NCBI GenBank assembly: GCA_030620255.1
Contig: JAUXFB010000110.1
Location: 1-5,641, forward strand
Reading direction: 5' to 3'
Length of the DNA: 5,641 nt
Source of the DNA: Candidatus Aminicenantota bacterium
Lineage (GTDB): Bacteria > Acidobacteriota > Aminicenantia > UBA2199
In this document: piece after piece, positions 1 to 5,355 of the stretch
How positions within the stretch are numbered: position 1 is the first letter of the stretch
Layout: each line of letters opens with the position of its first letter
Notes under the pieces: generated by a model
What the model saw: only the letters and a program-made list of their open reading frames with translations
Databases searched by the model: none
What the model was told of the DNA's origin: nothing
Position numbers and translations under genes: made by a program

Positions 1-1542
1 ATTCATTGGCACAACCATCCAGTGTCTTCCTTTTAAATATTTAATATATCCCGGAATGGTTAATTCCTCTACTGGTTTTCCATTTGAAATAGATGGTTGG
101 CCTGTTTTTGCTACTTTGCCCGCAATTCCCTTACCTATCCGGATCGGATTTTCAGTAAGTAAACGTTCTGTTTCATTTTTATCCTTTGAATCGCGAAAAA
201 AACTTGCCTTTACCACCAGCTTATCAAACTCAATCAGTCTCAACAAACATGAATCAACATTAAAGGCTCTCACGCTTCTGCGAACAATATTATTAAGCAC
301 TTCTTTAAACTCTAATGTTGAAGAGAAGATTCTGCTTGCTTCATAAATATAGGAAAGATCTTCTTCACGCTGCTTTGATTGTTTGAACAGTTTGGCATTT
401 TTAATAGCAATCCCAAGCTGATTGGCAATTGCTAATAGCAAATCTTTCTCTCTTTTAGTAAACTTATGATAACCATGATATACAATATTAAAAACTCCGA
501 GAATTTTATCTTCAGACTTCAGAGGAACACTGGCAAAAGATTGGAATCCTTCCTTCTCAATCAAAGAACTGGTTGATCTTTTCTCTTTTGACACATCCTC
601 TACAAAGTAAGGCTCATTTGACTCAACAACATATCCAGCAAATCCTTCTCCTAATTTCAGACTTTCAACTCCCCGGATAAACTCGGATGAGAATCCCCGA
701 TATGAAGAAAAAACCAATTCATTTTTCTGCTCATCCACTAAATATATCCCTCCTTTGTCAGCTCCAAGGACTTTTAAAGTTTCATCTAAAGTTTCGTTTA
801 AAATTCTATCTAAATCAAGAGACTGTAAAACAGCGGAGCTCACAGCATTAAGAACAGAAAGGTCCTGTGCAATCTTTTTACTTTTCTCTCTCTGCTTTTT
901 TAACTCCTCTGTACTCCTAACAATAAAGCCAACCGCAAAAATTAGCGAGAAAACAACCCCTAAGCCAAAACCTATGGGTGCAAACCATGTTACTGGACGG
1001 AGGAAAGGATAGTCAAGGTTATGTATGCCATTTAAAAGAAAACCATAGAATATCAATAAAGTAGAAACAGTTTTTTTATGCTTTTCCAATCTGTAAATAA
1101 AGTAAGCACTAATGAGAAAACCTCCCCCGTTTATTAAAGAGGAAGGAAAGGCCCCCCAGAACCATTCTCTAACTACATAAACTCCATAAAAGGATGTGAC
1201 AACTGCCAGAAGAGAAAGTGAAATCGCCATCAAAGACCAGATGGAAAAACGTAAACCAAAGATTGAAAACAAAGGGTGGGTTTCCTTCTTCATTTTCTCA
1301 ATACTAATTAAGAATGCAACTGCTGTAAAAGCATACACACAGTAGGCGAAAAAATGGAAAATATCACCATTGGTTTCAACGAGAATCAGTTCCAGAATGT
1401 TATGTAAAAAGAAAAAGAACCAACCAATTGACCACCATAAAATCGCTTCCTCTTTAGTCTCAAAATATTTTATTAATAATATCAGGGCAACACCAAGCTT
1501 AAAACCACCATCAACTGCAATAGCTTGGGCTAACCATTCCAT
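1..1542 (-). CDS. 7-TM membrane sensor with tandem GAF domains, C-terminus beyond the left edge
   Basis: The frame is open for 514 codons from an ATG at 1542 to the window edge, so the 3' end is missing. The start is supported by AGAGG seven bases upstream and an in-frame TAA just before it (1555-1557). About seven hydrophobic segments are visible at residues 8-27, 33-55, 61-81, 98-124, 128-150, 157-180 and 184-208. A charged, probably coiled-coil linker follows (210-226). GAF domain 1 spans roughly 228-388 and carries typical pieces such as GEGFAGYVVES, SFASVPL and AIANQLGIAIKNA. GAF domain 2 starts near 395 and contains IGKGIAGKVAKTGQP before the sequence runs out. GAF domains bind small ligands or serve as dimeric signalling modules, so this is a membrane sensor. 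The output domain (histidine kinase, PP2C phosphatase or GGDEF) is outside the window and cannot be named. I do not recognise the 7-TM domain as a named family. The gene lies 98 bases after the sigma factor gene and has its own promoter-like sequence. Confidence 0.88.
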   Translation of the reverse strand, partial: MEWLAQAIAVDGGFKLGVALILLIKYFETKEEAILWWSIGWFFFFLHNILELILVETNGDIFHFFAYCVYAFTAVAFLISIEKMKKETHPLFSIFGLRFSIWSLMAISLSLLAVVTSFYGVYVVREWFWGAFPSSLINGGGFLISAYFIYRLEKHKKTVSTLLIFYGFLLNGIHNLDYPFLRPVTWFAPIGFGLGVVFSLIFAVGFIVRSTEELKKQREKSKKIAQDLSVLNAVSSAVLQSLDLDRILNETLDETLKVLGADKGGIYLVDEQKNELVFSSYRGFSSEFIRGVESLKLGEGFAGYVVESNEPYFVEDVSKEKRSTSSLIEKEGFQSFASVPLKSEDKILGVFNIVYHGYHKFTKREKDLLLAIANQLGIAIKNAKLFKQSKQREEDLSYIYEASRIFSSTLEFKEVLNNIVRRSVRAFNVDSCLLRLIEFDKLVVKASFFRDSKDKNETERLLTENPIRIGKGIAGKVAKTGQPSISNGKPVEELTIPGYIKYLKGRHWMVVPMN

Positions 1543-1615
1543 TCTAATTCCTCTTTATTCTTTTATTTATAATACTTTTTATAAACATTGTTTTACACAT
1601 AAACTCGAATAAAAT

Positions 1616-1644
1616 ATTATAAAAAAAATAAATATTTTTTTCAA
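1616..1644 (-). promoter_or_regulatory. Predicted sigma-70-type promoter for the GAF sensor gene
   Basis: On the minus strand a -35 TTGAAA (1644-1639, five of six consensus bases) is followed by a 17-base spacer and a perfect -10 TATAAT (1621-1616). The expected start is near 1609, giving a leader of about 67 bases. The -35 box overlaps the TGA stop of the sigma factor gene. The whole spacer is A/T, so chance matches are easier here than elsewhere. The combination of both boxes at optimal spacing still makes this a reasonable call. Confidence 0.5.
1621..1641. repeat. A/T-only inverted repeat between sigma gene and GAF gene
   Basis: A run of eight A's with T, then AAAT, then A with seven T's forms an 8-bp A/T-only stem with a 4-base loop immediately after the sigma factor stop codon. 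On the minus strand the second arm ends in a T-tract, which superficially resembles an intrinsic terminator. The lack of any G-C pair makes efficient termination doubtful. It also coincides with the spacer of the predicted promoter, so it may simply be a bent A-tract. Confidence 0.25.
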
Positions 1645-2189
1645 CTTTGAACTTTGAAAAACTTGCGTAACTTTTTCAATGCTTTATGTTTTGTACTTCG
1701 AACAGTCTGAACATCAATACCCAATAGTTCAGAAATTTCTGAAGTATCCATACCTTTATCAAAAAGAAGATGTAATACAAGTTTTTGACGAGAAGATAAC
1801 AAAACATAAGGAATGTTAATTGAAGAAACTTTTGAATCTTCATATACAATTGAATTTACAATTTCCTGTTCAATTGATACTGTTTTAGGCTTGCTTTTTC
1901 TTAAAAAGTCAATTGTTGTACTTCTTGCAACAATAGCTAACCAGGTAGCCAAAGAAGCTTTTGAAGATCTATAAGATCTTAATAAGTGATAATCTTTCTT
2001 TATAAGACGTATAAACACCTCTTGTACAACCTCTTTTATATCCCATTTGTCAATCTGTTTAATATGAAGAGAAAATATTTTAAAAACCGATGAATATATA
2101 ACAGCGGAAAAATGCTCAACAAATACATCCCACTCTCGTTTATCTCCATGAACCAATCGTTTGATATTTATATTTATTTTTTCACCCAT
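1641..2189 (-). CDS. ECF-type RNA polymerase sigma factor (sigma-70 family)
   Basis: This 182-residue protein has the two-domain layout of extracytoplasmic-function sigma factors and would redirect RNA polymerase to a dedicated promoter set. Sigma-2 covers about residues 18-98: the core-binding helix is DIKEVVQEVFIRLIKK (50-65), and the -10 recognition helix region contains LATWLAIVARSTTIDFLRK (80-98). A variable linker (99-127) leads to sigma-4 (about 128-177), with helix-turn-helix residues TSEISELLGIDVQTVRSTKH. There is no C-terminal extension. The start is fixed between an in-frame TGA at 2205-2207 and the ATG at 2189. The bases before the ATG read TATCTCCTAAA, which is not a Shine-Dalgarno sequence. 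The gene follows the permease by 76 bases and precedes the GAF sensor. No anti-sigma gene adjoins it. Family assignment is firm; the regulon and trigger are unknown. Confidence 0.92.
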   Translation of the reverse strand: MGEKININIKRLVHGDKREWDVFVEHFSAVIYSSVFKIFSLHIKQIDKWDIKEVVQEVFIRLIKKDYHLLRSYRSSKASLATWLAIVARSTTIDFLRKSKPKTVSIEQEIVNSIVYEDSKVSSINIPYVLLSSRQKLVLHLLFDKGMDTSEISELLGIDVQTVRSTKHKALKKLRKFFKVQS

Positions 2190-2209
2190 TTTAGGAGATA
2201 TTAATCAGG

Positions 2210-2250
2210 CCTACACATTATACATTCTTAAACTCATACCATAATGTAGG
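2210..2250. repeat. Imperfect inverted repeat upstream of the sigma factor gene
   Basis: On the plus strand CCTACACATTAT (2210-2221) pairs with ATAATGTAGG (2241-2250) through ten base pairs with a two-base bulge and a 19-base loop. The arms are centred about 30 bases apart, roughly three helical turns. The arm nearer the gene contains the candidate -10 box of the sigma gene, and the other arm lies near where a -35 box would sit. That arrangement suits an operator. As RNA it would fold into a hairpin, but no T-run follows on the minus strand, so it is not a classical terminator for the permease gene. Confidence 0.4.
2217..2222 (-). promoter_or_regulatory. Candidate -10 box (TATAAT) for the sigma factor gene
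   Basis: A perfect TATAAT lies on the minus strand 27 bases before the sigma factor ATG, predicting a start near 2210 and a leader of about 20 bases. No sigma-70-like -35 hexamer is visible at the 17-base spacing (the sequence there is ATTATG). The promoter would therefore need an activator or a different sigma factor, possibly the gene's own product. It sits inside the inverted repeat described for this spacer. Confidence 0.35.
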
Positions 2251-2265
2251 TCTTATCTTTCCAAC

Positions 2266-4641
2266 TTATCTTTTGCCTACCCTATCTTTTGCTTTTCTAA
2301 ATAGTAAATTTATAATATTTTTTAATTTTGCACCCTGATACTTTTTAACCATAATCACAGTATGACGGCATTTTTTTGCAACTCTTTCAGGAATACTACC
2401 AAATATTAATTGCTGCATCAAACCTTCTCTTGCTGCACCAAGAATACATACATCATATGTTTCAGTCATTTTAAGTATTCCAGAAGAAATACTTTTAGAC
2501 TTAACTAATTTGCCCTCGACATTTTTGACTTTATCCTTTATTAAAGCAATACTATCATCAACTCTTTGCTGATAAATATTCCTCTCTTCAAAAGAAATAC
2601 CAGGTGGTATTATCATTGTTACATTGATATTGCTTTTATATGCTTCAGAAATTGCAGCAGCTATTTCTAAGGCATACTCTGCATGCGGGCCACCTGACGT
2701 TGGAAGAAGAATATTTTTCATCTTATCAAGATGGACCATTTTTATCATAACCACATCACATTCTGCACTCATAACAACATCATCGAGAACACTACCAAAA
2801 ACAGAACCTCTGGTATTGCTAAAACCTTTCCATCCCATTACCATAAGGTCAACATCTCTTTCTTTGATTGTATCAACAATAGCATTGTTTACACTGTGAC
2901 CTATCCTTATCAATGTATTAACAACTACATCCTTTTTCTTACCAAATTCAACAGCCTTGTCCATTATATCTTTAAATTCATCTATAAAATCTTTGCCATC
3001 AACAACAGGAAGTTGGTCTGGAACCCTTATAACCCCTAGAGCAAGAATCTCGCCATCTTTAGGTTTTGCTATTGATGAAGCAATTGTTATTAAATCTTCA
3101 ATATGATCAGGGTGGGAAATAGGCACAAGTATACGAAAACCCGCTTTTGTTGGTAATTTTTCCTCATAAACAATTAATGCTTCTGCTCTCTCTTTTTCTC
3201 TTCCCTTTGAATAACTGAAATAAATAAAAACACCTGAAACAAGCCAGATTAATGTAGCACCCCATGCTATTGGGCTTAGATGGAAAAGAAAATAGCCAAG
3301 TATAAGCTGTAATACAATTGCAAGCATAGGAGTAAAAGGAACAAGAGGAACTCTAAAATGCCTCTTGGCTTTTGATTTTTTCTTTCTCAATTTTATTAAA
3401 GTCCAGTTAACTTGAATAAATAGAAGTATAAACATTATAGCTGCTGCTGCTGCAACATCTTCTATAGGAAGAGCAAGTGCCATAAATATAATCAGAAGTA
3501 CAGAAATAAATACAGCCATATATGGAGTTCTATTAGATTTATGGATTTTCCCAAATATATCAGGCAAATTTTTATCTCTTCCCATTGCAAAAGAGACTCT
3601 TGATGATGAATAGACTGTTGCATTAAGAGCAGACATGGTTGCAAAAAGGCCTCCTAATAGCATCATCAAATAGCCCAAAGGCATAAATTGTTGTGCAGCC
3701 TGTACCATAGCTCGCTCTTTTGAGAAAGACAGATAATCCCAGACTTTAACAATTTCAGGATGGGATTGTTTGATAATTTCTGGTATTTCAACAGCGCCAA
3801 GAGCTACAAATCCAACAATAATATAAACTGGTACAACAATTAAAAGGGATATAAAAATCGCTTTAGGAATATTTTTTTCAGGTTTTTTTATCTCTTCACC
3901 ACTTTGAACTATAATTTCATAACCCTCAAATGCAATATATGTTAAACCCATTGCACCAAGCACACCTGCAAATCCCTTTGTCATAAAAGGCTCAAACTTT
4001 GCAGTCCATTCTGGATTGTTAAGAATAACAATAAGTCCTGAAATAGCAAAACCACCCAAAATGATTACTTTGAGAACTGTAATAAAACTTCCCCATTTCC
4101 CAGTTTCTGATGCTCCTTTAAAGTTTACATATGCAAAAAGAATTGCAACTATAACTGCAAGTATCTTCTGAATAATAATGTAATCATTTTCAACACCTGG
4201 AAATACCATGTCAATAATAGGAGTAATGATCTTATCAACTCTTAAAAAACGTAAAGCTTCCCAGAAGTAATATCCAAATCCAAGTATATAGAGGCTGCAT
4301 GCAACTGCATGCGCAAACCAGCTCATCCACCCTGCCTGGAAACCATGAAGCCCACCCATTCCTTTTTTTACCCAAAGATAGCCTCCACCTGCCTCAGGAA
4401 ATGAAGACCCAAGTTCAGCATAAGATAAAGCTGTTAAAAGCGTTACAAAACCATTTAAAGCAAAAGCCAGAATTAAGGCAGGTCCTGCATGTCCAGCAGC
4501 TATTCCAGTAAGAACAAATATACCAGCTCCTATCATTGCTCCTACACCTATCATTGTAACCTGAAAAAGACTCAGATCTCTGCTGAGCTGGGTTTGATGA
4601 AAGCTTGGATTAATATCTAATTTAATGCTATTTTTACTCAT
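2266..4641 (-). CDS. APC-superfamily amino acid permease fused to two universal stress protein domains
   Basis: This 791-residue inner-membrane transporter has about twelve hydrophobic segments between residues 25 and 477. TM1 carries the APC substrate-binding signature GAMIGAGIF (34-42), and the loop after TM6 carries GEEIKKPEKNIPKAI (248-262), both characteristic of amino acid-polyamine-organocation permeases. A cytoplasmic tail follows with two UspA-like domains. USP1 (about 502-637) keeps the nucleotide-binding pattern G-x2-G-x9-G-S exactly (G603, G606, G616, S617). USP2 (about 641-767) has the same region but with R738 in place of the second glycine (G735, R738, G748, S749). The likely substrate is an amino acid or amine; which one cannot be read from the sequence. 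APC-USP fusions are known in bacteria and archaea, where the tail is thought to gate or regulate transport. The ATG is preceded by an in-frame TAA (4648-4650) and has no nearby Shine-Dalgarno sequence. The gene lies 33 bases after the lipoprotein gene, so they are probably co-transcribed. Confidence 0.95.
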   Translation of the reverse strand: MSKNSIKLDINPSFHQTQLSRDLSLFQVTMIGVGAMIGAGIFVLTGIAAGHAGPALILAFALNGFVTLLTALSYAELGSSFPEAGGGYLWVKKGMGGLHGFQAGWMSWFAHAVACSLYILGFGYYFWEALRFLRVDKIITPIIDMVFPGVENDYIIIQKILAVIVAILFAYVNFKGASETGKWGSFITVLKVIILGGFAISGLIVILNNPEWTAKFEPFMTKGFAGVLGAMGLTYIAFEGYEIIVQSGEEIKKPEKNIPKAIFISLLIVVPVYIIVGFVALGAVEIPEIIKQSHPEIVKVWDYLSFSKERAMVQAAQQFMPLGYLMMLLGGLFATMSALNATVYSSSRVSFAMGRDKNLPDIFGKIHKSNRTPYMAVFISVLLIIFMALALPIEDVAAAAAIMFILLFIQVNWTLIKLRKKKSKAKRHFRVPLVPFTPMLAIVLQLILGYFLFHLSPIAWGATLIWLVSGVFIYFSYSKGREKERAEALIVYEEKLPTKAGFRILVPISHPDHIEDLITIASSIAKPKDGEILALGVIRVPDQLPVVDGKDFIDEFKDIMDKAVEFGKKKDVVVNTLIRIGHSVNNAIVDTIKERDVDLMVMGWKGFSNTRGSVFGSVLDDVVMSAECDVVMIKMVHLDKMKNILLPTSGGPHAEYALEIAAAISEAYKSNINVTMIIPPGISFEERNIYQQRVDDSIALIKDKVKNVEGKLVKSKSISSGILKMTETYDVCILGAAREGLMQQLIFGSIPERVAKKCRHTVIMVKKYQGAKLKNIINLLFRKAKDRVGKR

Positions 4642-4674
4642 AAATTTTTATTCAAAATATGTGAATTTTCTCCT

Positions 4675-4968
4675 TTATCTCCTCCAATGGCCCGGTCGCC
4701 ATTCCCATCTTCCTCCTCTTTTTACCCAATGTCCTCCAACCCAAACTCTACCAGGTCTCTTTTTTGCCCAATACCCATTAACCCAGTACCAGTTACTATT
4801 TCTCCATTTCCAGTGCCCTTGAACCCAGAAATGGTTTGGGCCCGGAGCAATTGATCTGACTATTCTTTTGGGAGGCGGCGGCGCATATCTTGGCCTTACT
4901 GTAACGCATCCCATAATAGAAATTATAAATGTAATAAAAATTAAAGAAGTTAAAAATTTTTTAATCAT
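4675..4968 (-). CDS. YXWGXW-repeat lipoprotein
   Basis: This is a 97-residue secreted protein. It begins with a Lys-containing N-terminus, a hydrophobic stretch (about 5-20) and a lipobox IMGC, with Cys21 as the probable lipidated residue. A proline run (30-33) leads into a Trp-rich, strongly basic body. Four WxxGxW motifs start at residues 48, 62, 76 and 90, an exact 14-residue period, which matches the small YXWGXW repeat family found in bacterial envelope proteins of unknown function. The aromatic repeats suggest a beta-strand or surface-binding role, but no function is established. The ATG has the best ribosome binding site in the window (AAGGAGGAG, about five bases upstream). Two predicted promoters lie in front of the gene. 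It is the first gene before the permease-USP gene and may form an operon with it. Confidence 0.88.
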   Translation of the reverse strand: MIKKFLTSLIFITFIISIMGCVTVRPRYAPPPPKRIVRSIAPGPNHFWVQGHWKWRNSNWYWVNGYWAKKRPGRVWVGGHWVKRGGRWEWRPGHWRR

Positions 4969-4988
4969 AATCTCCTCCTTTCCTTATC

Positions 4989-5018
4989 ATAATAAAACAA
5001 AGTGAAATTGATTTTCAA
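4989..5018 (-). promoter_or_regulatory. Predicted proximal promoter of the lipoprotein gene
   Basis: On the minus strand TTGAAA (5018-5013) and TATTAT (4994-4989), each five of six consensus bases, are separated by 18 bases. The predicted start near 4982 leaves a leader of about 14 bases that just contains the strong Shine-Dalgarno sequence. This is the last promoter-like sequence before the lipoprotein gene. Confidence 0.5.
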
Positions 5019-5040
5019 GCATTTTTTATAAAAATTCACA

Positions 5041-5085
5041 TTACTTTTTTAAATCTATAGCAATTAAAGTATTTGGATCATCCAT
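5041..5085 (-). CDS. Possible 14-residue small ORF upstream of the lipoprotein gene
   Basis: ATG at 5085 opens a 14-codon frame ending in TAA at 5041-5043; the peptide reads MDDPNTLIAIDLKK. GAGG stands seven bases upstream of the ATG, an appropriate ribosome-binding spacing, and the near-consensus promoter at 5105-5133 would start transcription just ahead of it. It has no regulatory run of a single amino acid codon, no signal peptide and no family I recognise. It could be a leader peptide, a free small protein or a chance frame. The predicted transcription start (about 5098) leaves very little sequence before the GAGG, which weakens the case. Confidence 0.22.
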   Translation of the reverse strand: MDDPNTLIAIDLKK

Positions 5086-5104
5086 TTGTAAACCTCAGTG
5101 AACA

Positions 5105-5133
5105 AATATAACTATTTATAATTTGAATGTCAA
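5105..5133 (-). promoter_or_regulatory. Predicted distal promoter (consensus -35) facing the lipoprotein gene
   Basis: A perfect TTGACA (5133-5128) is followed by exactly 17 bases and TATATT (5110-5105, five of six). This is the best -35 match in the window. The expected start is near 5098, about 130 bases before the lipoprotein ATG, so transcripts would carry a leader that includes the possible 14-codon ORF and the proximal promoter. Confidence 0.55.
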
Positions 5134-5143
5134 TATATGTATT

Positions 5144-5173
5144 TATCCAAAATCCACCACCTAAATTTGGATA
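5144..5173. repeat. 8-bp inverted repeat TATCCAAA / TTTGGATA
   Basis: TATCCAAA (5144-5151) and TTTGGATA (5166-5173) form a perfect 8-bp stem around a 14-base loop. It lies between the distal promoter and the G+C-rich structured element. There is no T-run on either side, so it is not a clear terminator. It could be an operator just upstream of the distal promoter or part of the neighbouring element. Confidence 0.35.
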
Positions 5174-5229
5174 TTTCCCCAAAATCAAGATCAAGCAGGC
5201 GTGTCGGCTTCCCTTTGAACGGCTTGCGA

Positions 5230-5261
5230 ATCCCATTTCTCGCCAATATCGGAAATGGGAT
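5230..5261. repeat. 10-bp inverted repeat ATCCCATTTC / GAAATGGGAT
   Basis: The arms 5230-5239 and 5252-5261 are perfect reverse complements around a 12-base loop. This is the central stem of the G+C-rich element. Neither side continues into a T-tract, so it does not look like an intrinsic terminator. Confidence 0.6.
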
Positions 5262-5269
5262 GAGACGCT

Positions 5270-5294
5270 CCCAAAAACGATAAACGTTTTTGGG
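5270..5294. repeat. Perfect 10-bp hairpin CCCAAAAACG / CGTTTTTGGG
   Basis: The arms 5270-5279 and 5285-5294 are perfectly complementary around a five-base loop (ATAAA). The hairpin is 61 bases downstream of the glycosidase stop codon on its coding strand. It is the most likely element to mark or protect that transcript's 3' end, though the usual T-run after the stem is absent in both directions. Confidence 0.6.
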
Positions 5295-5355
5295 TAAAGT
5301 AAAAAGGGATAGCGACTATAGACTGCGAAAAATTTGATGGTGAATTAAGGTTATC

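Larger units (their letters stand above)
5191..5294. other. G+C-rich structured intergenic element of unknown nature
   Basis: Counted by hand, bases 5191-5270 are 43 of 80 G or C, against 8 of 50 in 5101-5150, so this block is compositionally foreign to its surroundings. It contains a nested fold: an outer stem of seven Watson-Crick pairs with one mismatch (5199-5205 with 5262-5268), an internal 10-bp stem (5230-5239 with 5252-5261), and a perfect 10-bp hairpin directly abutting it (5270-5294). The three helices meet without unpaired bases on their right-hand side, which would allow stacking. GGCTT occurs twice inside (5206-5210 and 5221-5225). Possible identities are a structured RNA, a dispersed intergenic repeat or miniature mobile element, or a relic of coding DNA. 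No terminal direct repeats or known RNA motif were recognised. Confidence 0.45.

Noticed and set aside
56..1612. Plus-strand open frames at 56-346, 755-1012 and 1370-1612
   Set aside because: They lie antisense to, or extend just past the start of, the continuous 514-codon minus-strand sensor gene, which has recognisable GAF motifs; their translations show no family features.
2267..2292. 10-base direct repeat TATCTTTTGC at 2267 and 2283
   Set aside because: It spans the final codons and stop of the permease gene; two copies of a low-complexity word fit a small local duplication and match no attachment site.
2624..3039. Overlapping plus-strand open frames within the permease gene
   Set aside because: They are antisense to the USP domains of a clear protein-coding gene and look like composition shadows.
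3439..3454. Run of GCT/GCA triplets resembling a microsatellite
   Set aside because: It encodes a short alanine run (near residues 397-401) in a membrane helix of the permease; it is too short to claim phase variation.
4296..4312. TGCATGC repeated twice, separated by AAC
   Set aside because: It encodes the HAVAC stretch in the third membrane segment of the permease; a local palindrome is expected from these codons.
4299..4822. Plus-strand frames at 4299-4511 and 4625-4822
   Set aside because: They are antisense to the permease N-terminus and to the YXWGXW lipoprotein; their odd compositions mirror the codons of those genes.
5270..5294. Perfect hairpin read as an intrinsic terminator of the glycosidase gene
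   Set aside because: The stem is perfect but no T-tract follows it on either strand, so the standard rule is not met; it is listed only as a hairpin.
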